NCBI RefSeq assembly: GCF_026241335.1
Contig: NZ_JAPHAV010000005.1
Location: 1-64,000, forward strand
Direction: 5' to 3'
DNA: 64,000 bases
Source of the DNA: Ochrobactrum chromiisoli
GTDB taxonomy: Bacteria; Pseudomonadota; Alphaproteobacteria; Rhizobiales; Rhizobiaceae
Shown here: positions 35,473-44,338 of the stretch, in pieces
How the letters are laid out: each line of letters begins with the position of its first letter
Position numbering within the stretch: position 1 is the stretch's first letter
The notes under the pieces: model-generated
What the model was told of the DNA's origin: nothing
Seen by the model: the letters and a program-made list of their open reading frames with translations, nothing else
The model's database searches: none
Translations under genes and position numbers: made by a program

Positions 35473-36863
35473 GCGCGGCACGTCATCCGGTTATTGTGGG
35501 CGCTGGTCCGGCGGGTATCCGCGCGGCTGAAACGCTGGTCAAAGCGGGCCTTCATCCGATTGTACTCGATGAGGGGTTTCGTTCGGGTGGCCAGATCTAT
35601 CGCCGTCCGCCGTTTGATGATGGCCGCAGCTATCGTGCTCGCTATGGCTCCGAGGCGCATAAGGCTGAGGCGCTGCACAAAACGTTCGATACGCTTCGCG
35701 GCGCAATCGATTATCGCCCGGAAACGCTCGTCTGGAATATCACTCGCAGCGACGACGATCGTCTCGATCTGCTGACCAGCGGTGCGCATAGCCAATTGCC
35801 TTACAGCCATCTTATTCTGGCGACGGGTGCAACTGATCGGGTTCTGCCGTTTAAAGGCTGGACCAAACCCGGTGTTTATACGCTCGGCGCATCTCAGACG
35901 GCACTGAAAGCACAGGGCTGCACTGTTGGCGAGCGCGTGGTTTTCATGGGGTCGGGGCCACTGCTTTATCTGGTGGCATGGCAATATCACCATGCGGGCG
36001 CAAAGGTTGCAGCCGTGCTGGATACAGCGCCTGTCACGTCAAAATTCCATCTGGCGCATCTGGCACTTTATGCCCCGCGCATCGTGGCGCTTGGCGCTTA
36101 TTATGGACTGCGTCTCAAGCTTGGTGGTGTGCCGATCCATTATAATGTGCGGCCCGATGAAGTGCTTGGTGATGACCATGTGACAGGCATTCGCTATCGC
36201 ACGGGTAAGCATGTTCGTGACGTCGCGTGCGATGCGCTGGCTTATGGTTTTGCGCTGCGTCCGGAAACACAGCTTGCGGATCTCGCGGGTTGCGAATTTT
36301 GCTTTGAAGAACGCGACCGCGCATGGCTTCCTGCGGCAGACTTGCTTGGCCGTTCAAGCCGCGAAGGTGTTTATGTGGCAGGTGACGGTGCAGGCATTGC
36401 TGGTGCCGATGCTGCTGAAATTCGTGGGGCATTGGCCGCGATTGCTCTGCTTCGCGATATGGGAATGCCATTTGATGAAGGCAACGAGCGCGCGCTTTTG
36501 AAAAAGCTCAACCATATTTATCGCGAGCGGCTGATCGTGGAAAAAGCTTTCCCGTTTCCACACAACTGGTTCGATACGGTTGCGGGCGACGTAACGCTGT
36601 GTCGTTGCGAAGAAATCGCGGTCCGTGACGCAAAAGATGTCATCAGCCAAGGCGATACGCGCGAGATCAACCGGCTGAAAGCACTGACCCGTGTTGGCAT
36701 GGGTCGTTGTCAGGGGCGCATGTGCAGTGCCGCCGCCGCAGAACTTCTGGCGTCGATGCAGGACAAAACCCCTGCTGAAACAGGGCGGATCCGTGCGCAG
36801 GCACCCGTCAAGCCGATCCCGCTTGGCTTTGGCGCACCGGACAGAGAAAGCACTTCGTCATGA
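35469..36863 (+). CDS. FAD/NAD(P)-dependent oxidoreductase, HcnB/opine oxidase A-like
   Basis: A 464-residue flavoprotein. The Rossmann motif HPVIVGAGPAGIRAAETLVKAG is at about 5-27, with a second nucleotide-binding motif VVFMGSGPLLYLVA near 157-170 and a YVAGDGAGIAGADAAEIRG stretch near 300. The C-terminal domain carries the cysteines VTLCRCEEI and GRCQGRMC, a BFD-like [2Fe-2S] site. It is the alpha subunit of a three-part amine-type dehydrogenase with the genes on either side, both of which overlap it by four bases. Confidence 0.87.
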   Translation: MSAARHPVIVGAGPAGIRAAETLVKAGLHPIVLDEGFRSGGQIYRRPPFDDGRSYRARYGSEAHKAEALHKTFDTLRGAIDYRPETLVWNITRSDDDRLDLLTSGAHSQLPYSHLILATGATDRVLPFKGWTKPGVYTLGASQTALKAQGCTVGERVVFMGSGPLLYLVAWQYHHAGAKVAAVLDTAPVTSKFHLAHLALYAPRIVALGAYYGLRLKLGGVPIHYNVRPDEVLGDDHVTGIRYRTGKHVRDVACDALAYGFALRPETQLADLAGCEFCFEERDRAWLPAADLLGRSSREGVYVAGDGAGIAGADAAEIRGALAAIALLRDMGMPFDEGNERALLKKLNHIYRERLIVEKAFPFPHNWFDTVAGDVTLCRCEEIAVRDAKDVISQGDTREINRLKALTRVGMGRCQGRMCSAAAAELLASMQDKTPAETGRIRAQAPVKPIPLGFGAPDRESTSS

Positions 36864-38005
36864 TGAGACATCTTCAGGCCGACGCGGTGATTATTGGTGG
36901 CGGGATTGTGGGCGGGTCGGCAGCACTTTTCATGCGCAAGGCTGGACTGTCGGTCATCCTGCTCGATAAGGGCTTTTGCGGCGCGCAGGCAAGTGGTGTC
37001 AATTATGGTGGCGTGCGCAGACAGGGCCGCGCGCCGGAACAATTGCCGCTGGCACAGCGCTCGCACGCATTATGGGCGCGCCTGCCGGAACTTATCGGCA
37101 TTGACGGCGAATATATGCGTTGCGGCCATCTGAAACTTGCACGCACGGAAGCCCAGTTTGAAGCGCTGGAAGCCTATGCCGCCAAAGTCAGGCCGCTTGG
37201 GCTTGATGTCGAGATGATCGGTGGCAATGCGGTGCGCGGGCGCTTCCCATGGTTGCCCGGCGATGTGGCGGGTGCCTCGCTTTGTGCGGAAGATGGCAAT
37301 GCCAATCCGCGTCTGGTTTCACCGGCCTTTGCGCGTGCGGCACGGGCTGCTGGCGCAACGGTTCTGGAAAATACCCCGGTTATTGAAACGCGTGAAACCG
37401 GCGATGGCTTTGCCATTCTCGCCGGCGACGGTATCGAAATCCGTTCACGCCTTTTGTTCAATTGCGCTGGCGCATGGGCGGATCAGTTTGCTGCCTCGTT
37501 TGGCGAGTCTGTGCCTTTGACGCGCATTTATCCGTCGATGGTTGTGACCGAGCCAATGCCCTATCGCCTGCCGATGAGCCTTGGCGAAGAAGGCGGCGGT
37601 TTCTATGGTCGTCAGGTCACGCGCGGCAATTATGTGATGGGTGGCGGGCGCGGTACGCCGCTTGCAAACCCGGATTTTTCGCGGCCTTCGGTCAATGCGG
37701 CATCGTCTGTTATGCTACGCGCGATTGAGCTTTTTCCGCATCTTCAACATGCGCAGGTGATCCGCTTCTGGTCAGGAACGGAAGCCGAAATGCCAGATGA
37801 TAATCCGGTTATCGGGCCGAGTTCCCGCGTCAAAAATCTCTATCACGCCTTTGGTTTTAACGGTGCAGGGTTCCAGACCGGGCCCGCAGTCGGCGCGGTT
37901 CTCGCTGACCTCGCAATCAGGGGCGAGACAGAAACACCGATCGATGCCTTTTCGATCAACCGCTTCACTTCAACCAATACCAATCTTAACATGGAAGGGA
38001 ACTAG
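36860..38005 (+). CDS. FAD-dependent DAO-family oxidoreductase, HcnC/opine oxidase B-like
   Basis: A 381-residue D-amino acid oxidase-fold flavoprotein with ADAVIIGGGIVGGSAALFMRKAGLSVILLDKG at about 5-36 and the family motif PVIGPSSRVKNLYHAFGFNGAGFQTGPAVG near 312-341. Enzymes of this type oxidise secondary amines or D-amino acids (glycine, sarcosine, opines, hydroxyproline). It is probably the catalytic subunit of the three-part complex. The operon's importer should deliver the substrate, which I cannot name. Confidence 0.87.
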   Translation: MMRHLQADAVIIGGGIVGGSAALFMRKAGLSVILLDKGFCGAQASGVNYGGVRRQGRAPEQLPLAQRSHALWARLPELIGIDGEYMRCGHLKLARTEAQFEALEAYAAKVRPLGLDVEMIGGNAVRGRFPWLPGDVAGASLCAEDGNANPRLVSPAFARAARAAGATVLENTPVIETRETGDGFAILAGDGIEIRSRLLFNCAGAWADQFAASFGESVPLTRIYPSMVVTEPMPYRLPMSLGEEGGGFYGRQVTRGNYVMGGGRGTPLANPDFSRPSVNAASSVMLRAIELFPHLQHAQVIRFWSGTEAEMPDDNPVIGPSSRVKNLYHAFGFNGAGFQTGPAVGAVLADLAIRGETETPIDAFSINRFTSTNTNLNMEGN

Positions 38006-38006
38006 C

Positions 38007-39062
38007 ATGAAAAATCAACATATTACCGCAATGACGGCAATGGCGCTCGGCCTGTCAGTCGCGTTTGTATCAGCTGCATCCGCTGAGACCAAGACGCTCT
38101 ATATCGGCATGAATGGCGGCAACATGGAGAAGGCTTACACCGAGCACGTTCTGCCGGAGTTCGAAAAGGCCAACAACGTGAAGGTCGTTGTCGTTCCGGG
38201 CACTTCGGCTGATATTCTGGCCAAAGCAACCGCGCAGAAAGACAATCCACAGATGCATGTCATGCTGCTCGATGATGGCGTGATGGTGCGCGCGATCAAT
38301 GGCGGTCTTTGCCAGAAGATCACCGACGATGCAGTTCTTACCGACATTCAGCCAGCCGCGCGTCTGAAAGACGATATGGCCATCGGCGTTGATATGGGCA
38401 TGACCGGTATTGCCTACAACAAGAAGCTTTTCGACGAAAAGGGTTGGGCAGCTCCTACCTCGTGGATGGATTTCGCGGATGAAAAGTACAAGAACGCAGT
38501 CGTGTTCCAGTCAGCTTCCGCTTCGACTTTCGGCCTGCATGCATTTTTGATGTTCAACCGCATTCAGGGTGGTGATGAAAAGAACCTGGAGCCAGGTTTT
38601 GAAAAATTCCCGGACACCATCGGCAAGAATGTTCTGGAATTCATCCCGTCATCGGCCAAAATTTCGGAAATGGTTCAGACTGGCGAAGCAGCAATTTTCC
38701 CGCTGACCCCAACCGGCGTCAACAACCTGAAAGACAAGGGCATTCCGGTTGAATATGCACAGCCAAAGGAAGGTTCTGTCATTCTCGCTGTGACTGAATG
38801 TGTTCTCGCTGGTAATAATGAACCGGAGCTGAGCCAGAAGCTTGCACATTACCTGCTTTCCGCAGATGCGCAGAGCAAGGCACTCGACCATGGCAACGTC
38901 ATTCCGTCGAACCTGAAAGCAAAGGCCGGTACGCCAGAAGCACAGGCCAAGCTTGATGCTTTCAACGGCTACATGAAAACCGCCAATACGCTTGACTGGG
39001 ATGCCGTCAACGAAGGCCGTCAGCAGCTTAACAGCCGCTGGAACCGCACGATCGAACAGTAA
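38007..39062 (+). CDS. Spermidine/putrescine-type ABC substrate-binding protein
   Basis: A 351-residue periplasmic binding protein. The signal peptide is clear (TAMTAMALGLSVAFVSAASA, cleavage near residue 25), followed by TKTLYIGMNGGNMEKAYTEHVLPEFEKANNVKVVVVPGTSADILAK, a pattern of PotD/FbpA-like proteins. It starts one base after the preceding stop. The open frame reaches back to 37797 inside the oxidoreductase gene and is not used. Its position at the end of the operon links the oxidoreductase to the transporter. A terminator lies 18 bases after its stop. Confidence 0.9.
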   Translation: MKNQHITAMTAMALGLSVAFVSAASAETKTLYIGMNGGNMEKAYTEHVLPEFEKANNVKVVVVPGTSADILAKATAQKDNPQMHVMLLDDGVMVRAINGGLCQKITDDAVLTDIQPAARLKDDMAIGVDMGMTGIAYNKKLFDEKGWAAPTSWMDFADEKYKNAVVFQSASASTFGLHAFLMFNRIQGGDEKNLEPGFEKFPDTIGKNVLEFIPSSAKISEMVQTGEAAIFPLTPTGVNNLKDKGIPVEYAQPKEGSVILAVTECVLAGNNEPELSQKLAHYLLSADAQSKALDHGNVIPSNLKAKAGTPEAQAKLDAFNGYMKTANTLDWDAVNEGRQQLNSRWNRTIEQ

Positions 39063-39080
39063 GATCATGTTCTGATGAAG

Positions 39081-39112
39081 AAAAGGCCGCAGATTGATCT
39101 GCGGCCTTTTTT
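39081..39112. terminator. Bidirectional intrinsic terminator
   Basis: AAAAGGCCGCAGAT (39081-39094) and ATCTGCGGCCTTTT (39097-39110) form a perfect 14-base stem around TG, flanked by A's and T's. It serves both the plus-strand transporter operon and the minus-strand MFS gene ending at 39113. Confidence 0.9.
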
Positions 39113-40309
39113 CTATGCTGGGATATTGGCTTTCTGCTTTCGTGCCGATTGCCATAAGAGCGGCACAAGAATGAGAGCGACCGCCGGGAATATCATCCAG
39201 TTGATGGTTTGCCAGCCTGATGAATGCAAGAGCGATCCGGCAAAGAAGGACGCACAGGCAACCGTGCCGAAGACGAAGAAGTCGTTTGCGCCTTGCGCTT
39301 TGCCGCGTTCTTCCGGCGTGTGGCAATCGGCGACCATCGCGGTTGCGCCGATGAAACCGAAATTCCAGCCAATGCCCAGCAGGATCAGCGAAATCCAGAA
39401 ATGGCTGAGATCAAGGCCCGAGAGAGCAACGATTGCCGATAAGCCAATAATCAGCAGGCCCAAAGCGGTAACGCGCTCCTTGCCGAACCGCGTGATCAGC
39501 AGGCCTGTAAAGAAACTTGGCCCAAACATTGCCAGCACATGCCACTGAATACCCAGCGCCGCGTGATCAACCGAATGGCCGTGGCCAACCATGGCGATGG
39601 GGGCGGCAGTCATAACGAACGTCATCAATCCGTAGGAGACGACGCCAGCGGTCAAAGCCAGCATGTAACGCGGGTTCAAAAGAATTTCTATGAGCGGTCG
39701 TCCGCTATCAGCGGCCTTGTTGGATTTGGTAGTTTTCGGCGAACGAAACAGCATGAGCACCGGAATTGCGAGAAGCGCAAGAACGGCCTGGCTCAGGAAG
39801 CTTCCCACATATGGCGTTGACGGCAATGCGTCACGTGTCCAGATGACAAGCTGTGGGCCAATAATCGCGGCGATCAGGCCGCCGATCATCACATAGGAAA
39901 TGGCGCGCGCTTTGAGCGTGCCTGTTGCGGCATCGGTAGCCGCAAAGCGATAGCTTTGAACATATGCAGCATAAAAGCCAGCAGTGAACGTGCCAAGACA
40001 GAAGATCAGGAAGGACGTTGAAAAAATGCCAAGGGCTGCAATCAGGCCTGCTGCCATGCCGAAGCACGCGCCCAACAGATAGCCGTTGCGGCGTCCAACG
40101 GTCCGCATCACGAAAGCCGCTGGCAATGTGCCCAATGCGAGACCAAGATTAAACAGGCTCACCGGCAGCGTGACGAGTGCCGGATCGGAAGAAAGCTGCT
40201 GGCCAACCAGACCGCCCAGCGAAATGATGATGGGTGGACTTGAAGCACCCAGTGCCTGTGCTGCGGTCAGCACGAAAATATTGCGTTTGGCGATGGTCTG
40301 GTCGGTCAT
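39113..40309 (-). CDS. MFS transporter
   Basis: A 398-residue major facilitator with twelve membrane segments. The motif A-like stretch FVMRTVGRRNGYLLGACFG lies near 63-81, and a second half begins with RPLIEILLNPRYMLALTAGVVSYGLMTFVMTAAPIAMVGHGHS. It is a drug-efflux or metabolite-export type; the substrate is unknown. The ArsR-family gene directly upstream, on the same strand, is likely its regulator. Confidence 0.85.
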   Translation of the reverse strand: MTDQTIAKRNIFVLTAAQALGASSPPIIISLGGLVGQQLSSDPALVTLPVSLFNLGLALGTLPAAFVMRTVGRRNGYLLGACFGMAAGLIAALGIFSTSFLIFCLGTFTAGFYAAYVQSYRFAATDAATGTLKARAISYVMIGGLIAAIIGPQLVIWTRDALPSTPYVGSFLSQAVLALLAIPVLMLFRSPKTTKSNKAADSGRPLIEILLNPRYMLALTAGVVSYGLMTFVMTAAPIAMVGHGHSVDHAALGIQWHVLAMFGPSFFTGLLITRFGKERVTALGLLIIGLSAIVALSGLDLSHFWISLILLGIGWNFGFIGATAMVADCHTPEERGKAQGANDFFVFGTVACASFFAGSLLHSSGWQTINWMIFPAVALILVPLLWQSARKQKANIPA

Positions 40310-40358
40310 GTTTCACCCTTTCGGGATGCGCGTTTCGTGGTGCCTGGTCAGGTCGTGG

Positions 40359-40682
40359 CTATTCAGCCGGAACCTGAAAATTTGTGCAAAGCACTGCCAT
40401 CACCTGCCGCGCTATATCGCTTTCAACGCGATACCATATCGTCTGCCCGTCACGTCGCCCGGCGATAATGCCCTCACGTCGCAACAAAGCCAGATGCTGT
40501 GAAACGGTCGAGTCGCGTAGGCCGATCAGCTCTGCAAGCTGTCCCACCGACTTTTCTCCTCCGTACAGCCGACACAGAATCATAAGCCGGTGATTGTTGG
40601 CAATTGCTTTGAGAAATTCACTTGCCTTGTCGGCCGCGAGATGGGTTTTGACACCGGGGTCGATTGGGTGAGTTCTATTCAT
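40359..40682 (-). CDS. ArsR family transcriptional regulator
   Basis: A compact winged-helix repressor of 107 residues from this start: ASEFLKAIANNHRLMILCRLYGGEKSVGQLAELIGLRDSTVSQHLALLRREGIIAGRRDGQTIWYRV. The N-terminal part has no cysteine cluster of the classic metal-sensing kind, so it may sense redox state, sulfide or an organic ligand. The ATG at 40682 overlaps a perfect inverted repeat, its probable operator. It precedes the MFS gene by 49 bases on the same strand. Confidence 0.86.
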   Translation of the reverse strand: MNRTHPIDPGVKTHLAADKASEFLKAIANNHRLMILCRLYGGEKSVGQLAELIGLRDSTVSQHLALLRREGIIAGRRDGQTIWYRVESDIARQVMAVLCTNFQVPAE

Positions 40683-40712
40683 ATCTTCATAACTACGAAA
40701 CCATGAAGATAT
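40681..40712. promoter_or_regulatory. Likely operator of the ArsR-type regulator
   Basis: ATATCTTCAT (40681-40690) and ATGAAGATAT (40703-40712) are a perfect ten-base inverted repeat with a 12-base spacer, directly at and before the regulator's start codon. This is the expected place and form for an autoregulatory ArsR-family site. Confidence 0.7.
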
Positions 40713-40807
40713 AGTCAATCCGTAAAGCTGAGCAAAAGGGCTTCTGCTTACACTCATGATATTGTAGTTTTCACGCAGTGATTTCGCTGATTGGCCCTGG
40801 AGTTGTT

Positions 40808-41401
40808 GTGCGCATAGCTGTGTTGGGAATTGTTGCCGGTGTTGTGTTGTCGGGTCAGGCTTATGCAGACGATGACTGGAAAGCCGTTGAAATTATAAAA
40901 CCTTATGCGATTTCCGGCCACACTGGTCCGCAGCTTTATGAATCCATTGGCGAGCGTGGCCCACAGGCCGGAAAATCCCGCGTGATTGCGCACACGACCT
41001 TTGTCTTGACCTGGGATCGCAAGTTCGACAATTCCAACAATGGCTGTCGGATTGTATCAGCAAAGCCAAAACTCAAGATCACCTATACGCTGCCCAAGCC
41101 ATCACAGAAGCTTTCCTCGCCAGTGAAAGAAAACTGGGAACGCTTTTATGACGGCATTTACAAGCACGAGCTTGTCCATGGCGAGACCGCCAAGGATATG
41201 ACGCGCGAGATCGTCCGCACAACGGTGGGACTGTCCATCCCGAACGATCCGAAATGCCAGAAAATGCGCCGCGAACTGATTAACCGTATCAATGCGCTGG
41301 TCGCCGTTCAGCGTCAGCAGGGCCGTGATTTCGACCGCATTGAAATGGGATCCGGCGGCAATGTTGAACAGCTTATTCTGGCACTCGTGAACGGAGGGTA
41401 G
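40808..41401 (+). CDS. DUF922 family periplasmic putative zinc peptidase
   Basis: A 197-residue exported protein. The signal peptide (MRIAVLGIVAGVVLSGQAYA) argues for the GTG start at 40808, which has GGAG just upstream; the frame also opens at 40778. The mature part has the motif IYKHELVHGETA (HExxH type), typical of DUF922 proteins, predicted secreted zinc proteases of unknown target. The rest (TTFVLTWDRKFDNSNNGCRI) matches the usual beta-rich half of this family as I remember it. No operon partner is visible. Confidence 0.8.
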   Translation: MRIAVLGIVAGVVLSGQAYADDDWKAVEIIKPYAISGHTGPQLYESIGERGPQAGKSRVIAHTTFVLTWDRKFDNSNNGCRIVSAKPKLKITYTLPKPSQKLSSPVKENWERFYDGIYKHELVHGETAKDMTREIVRTTVGLSIPNDPKCQKMRRELINRINALVAVQRQQGRDFDRIEMGSGGNVEQLILALVNGG

Positions 41402-41434
41402 CCTACGCCGGACTTCCGGCGCAGGCTTGCATCA

Positions 41435-43780
41435 CTAAGCTCGTTTAGCACGAAGCGCTTTCGCTGCCGCCACCATATTGACGAGGGCAGGGCGCACCTC
41501 ATCCCATTTGCGGGTTTTCAGGCCGCAATCGGGATTGACCCATAGCTGGCCATCGGAAAGCTGCTTGCGGGCGAGTTGCAACAGATCAGCCATCTCACCG
41601 ACATTCGGAACGCGCGGCGAATGAATATCATAGACGCCCGGCCCGATTTCGTTTGGATATTTGAAGGTCTTGAAGGCTTCGAGCAATTCCATGCGTGAGC
41701 GCGACGTTTCAATGGAAATCACATCGGCATCCATATTGGCAATTGCCGCGATGATGTCGTTGAATTCAGAATAGCACATGTGGGTGTGGATCTGCGTTTC
41801 ATCGGCAACGCCGGTCGAGCAGAGGCGAAAACATTCGACGGCCCAGTCAAGATAATGCGCCCAGTCGGCACGGCGCAAAGGCAGACCTTCACGCAATGCG
41901 GCCTCATCAATCTGGATCATAGTGGCGCCTGCAACTTCAAGATCATGCACCTCGTCACGAATGGCGAGCGCAATCTGGCGGCAGCTTGCCGAGCGTGGAA
42001 TGTCGTCGCGGACAAATGACCAGTTGAGGATCGTGACCGGGCCCGTCAACATACCCTTGATCGGCTTGTCGGTCAGCGATTGTGCATATTTCCACCATGC
42101 CACCGTCATCGGTTCAGGACGCGAAACATCGCCGAAAATGATGGGCGGGCGGACATAGCGCGAGCCATAGCTTTGCACCCATCCGTGCTTGGTGAAGGCG
42201 AAGCCCGAAAGCTGCTCGCCGAAATATTGCACCATATCGTTGCGTTCAAACTCGCCATGCACCAGCACATCAAGGCCGATTTCTTCCTGCCAGCGGATTG
42301 CGGCTTCCGTCTCACGCTGAATAAAACCTTCATATTGGGCGCTGGTGATCTCGCCTTTGTTATGTGCTGCGCGCGCTTTGCGCACTTCCGGCGTTTGCGG
42401 AAAAGAACCGATGGTTGTGGTCGGAAAAGTGGGAAGACCAAGCTTTGCATTTTGCAATTTCTGACGTTTTGCAAAAGCACTCTGGCGGCTTTTCTGCGCC
42501 TCGGTGATATTCGCAATCCGCTGTTTAACGGCTGCATTATGCACGCGGGGTGATCGGGCTCTGCTGCCGAGCGCGTCGCTGGCGGCCTTGAGTTCAGAAA
42601 GAACAGTGCTTTTGCCGGATGCCAGGGCGCGTCCGATGATGGAAAGCTCGTCGATCTTCTGCGCTGCGAATGCAAGCCAGCTTTTCAGCTCTTCATCAAG
42701 GGTTGTTTCAAGCTCCAGATCAATCGGCACATGCAAGAGCGAGCAGGACGGTGCGATTTCGATTGTTTCCAGCCCGCGCTTGTCGATCACAGGCTGTATA
42801 CGGTCGATTATTGCGCTGAGATCGGCGCGCCAGATATTGCGCCCGTCGATGACGCCGAGCGAAAGCACCTGATCTTTGCGTGCTTTGTTCACAACGTCCG
42901 CAAGCTGGTCTGCCCCACGCAAAAGATCGACGTGCAGGCCCGCAACCGGCAGGGCAAGCGCTGTTTCGAGATTGCTGCCAAGGTCTCCGAAATAGCTGGC
43001 AAGCAGGATTTTGACCGGGCTTGCGGTGCTCAAGCGCTGATAGGCCAGTTCAAAGGCAGCACGTTCATTGGGGATGAGGTCGAGAACCAGCGCTGGTTCG
43101 TCAATCTGCACCCAGTCGGCTCCGGCCTTTGCCAGTTCCTGCAAGAGCGCTTCATAAACAGGCAGCAGTTTCGGCAGCAGCGCTATCGGGTTGAAACCCG
43201 CAGCGGTGGATTTTGCCAGTTTCAGGAACGTGACTGGCCCAAGAATGACCGGGCGCGTGTGGATACCCAGCGCTTTAGCCTCAAGAAAATGCTCGACCGG
43301 TTTGCGTGAGGAAAGCGCGAAGTTCTGATCGTCGGCAAGTTCTGGCACCATGTAATGATAATTGGTGTCGAACCATTTGGTCATTTCCAGCGCGGTTACG
43401 CCGTCACCCTGATGGTTGCAGCTGCAATCACTGTGCGTTTTGCCTTCGCTCCCACGCGCCATGGCGAAATAGGTTCGAAGTGATATATCGCCGCCCGACC
43501 AGCCATAGCGCGCAGGGATCGCCCCCACCATCACGGCAGTATCGAGCACATGATCGTAAAGCGAGAAATCATTGGATGGGATTTTCGTGATGCCGCGGTC
43601 GCGTTGTTCTGTCCAGTTGGCGGCGCGCAGGGCGCTTGCGATTGCGAGCAGTTCCACCTCGGACGTCTTACCGGACCAGAAGGCTTCGAGTGCGAATTTC
43701 AGCTCACGATGACGGCCAATGCGCGGCACGCCCAGCGTGGCGGTAGCAAGTGTTGCTGTGGCGATTGTTGTTTGTGACAT
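41435..43780 (-). CDS. metE: Cobalamin-independent methionine synthase
   Basis: This enzyme transfers a methyl group from 5-methyltetrahydrofolate (triglutamate) to homocysteine without B12. It has 781 residues from this start, with the duplicated barrel: the N-terminal half begins GVPRIGRHRELKFALEAFW and the catalytic half carries LPTFPTTTIGSFPQT. Zinc-site residues are seen in TQIHTHMCYSEF (His, Cys) and VNPDCGLKTR (Cys). The ATG at 43780 replaces an upstream in-frame Met with no ribosome site. A cobalamin riboswitch lies upstream, so metE should be off when B12 is plentiful. Confidence 0.95.
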   Translation of the reverse strand: MSQTTIATATLATATLGVPRIGRHRELKFALEAFWSGKTSEVELLAIASALRAANWTEQRDRGITKIPSNDFSLYDHVLDTAVMVGAIPARYGWSGGDISLRTYFAMARGSEGKTHSDCSCNHQGDGVTALEMTKWFDTNYHYMVPELADDQNFALSSRKPVEHFLEAKALGIHTRPVILGPVTFLKLAKSTAAGFNPIALLPKLLPVYEALLQELAKAGADWVQIDEPALVLDLIPNERAAFELAYQRLSTASPVKILLASYFGDLGSNLETALALPVAGLHVDLLRGADQLADVVNKARKDQVLSLGVIDGRNIWRADLSAIIDRIQPVIDKRGLETIEIAPSCSLLHVPIDLELETTLDEELKSWLAFAAQKIDELSIIGRALASGKSTVLSELKAASDALGSRARSPRVHNAAVKQRIANITEAQKSRQSAFAKRQKLQNAKLGLPTFPTTTIGSFPQTPEVRKARAAHNKGEITSAQYEGFIQRETEAAIRWQEEIGLDVLVHGEFERNDMVQYFGEQLSGFAFTKHGWVQSYGSRYVRPPIIFGDVSRPEPMTVAWWKYAQSLTDKPIKGMLTGPVTILNWSFVRDDIPRSASCRQIALAIRDEVHDLEVAGATMIQIDEAALREGLPLRRADWAHYLDWAVECFRLCSTGVADETQIHTHMCYSEFNDIIAAIANMDADVISIETSRSRMELLEAFKTFKYPNEIGPGVYDIHSPRVPNVGEMADLLQLARKQLSDGQLWVNPDCGLKTRKWDEVRPALVNMVAAAKALRAKRA

Positions 43781-43867
43781 AGCTATATACCCCGACATAG
43801 AAAGGGGCGTGGGCTTGCAGATGTGCACAGAAGGCCGCCAAAAAGCGACCAGATATGCGACACTCCG

Positions 43868-43909
43868 GGAGACCCCGCCCGTTGACGTTATTTGTCATGG
43901 CAGGTCTCC
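43868..43909 (-). promoter_or_regulatory. Alternative pairing in the metE riboswitch expression platform
   Basis: On the minus strand GGAGACC in the B12 box (plus 43903-43909) can pair with GGTCTCC a short way downstream (plus 43868-43874). Ligand-bound folding of the box would exclude this pairing. It is a candidate switch between two forms, although no clear T-run terminator follows. Confidence 0.45.
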
Positions 43910-44100
43910 TGGCTCGCGGGTCAGCACCTTAGCGCGCATCTTCACCCGAAAACTGTTTCACGTTTTCGGGATGCACTCTGATCCGCCTTCCCGGAATTTT
44001 TATTCCAGTGGCATGATGGATCAAGGCTCACCGCTTACAGTTGCGGGGGCAGCACCGGTATTGTTTGTAACGCACCGGTTTCCCTCTTAGCTTCCGTCTG
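43895..44100 (-). promoter_or_regulatory. Cobalamin riboswitch
   Basis: The minus strand contains the hallmark B12 box AGCCAGGAGACCTGCC (plus 43899-43914) at its 3' end. Upstream elements of the class include AGGGAAACCGGTG at its 5' end and GCTGCCCCCGCAACTGTAAGCGG in the core (shown here only in part). The order and spacing fit the adenosyl/methylcobalamin aptamer. It controls metE, a classical target. Confidence 0.93.
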
Positions 44101-44338
44101 AAATCTGACGAAAGAACCATAACAATGGCCAGTCTGGCGGAAGCGTTGCCGCATGTCAACATCACATAAAGAAATGTTTATATCTTTAAATCATGATTAT
44201 TGGTAATTCGTTTCGCGCTTTTCTGGCCTGTGTTGAACCACCTGTGCTCACAAAGCTGGGATAGGTGATTGCCAAAAAGCCGTAATTATTTCAAATAGTC
44301 CATCGGCCATATGCTCACCAATCGAAAGCGGGATAGAC

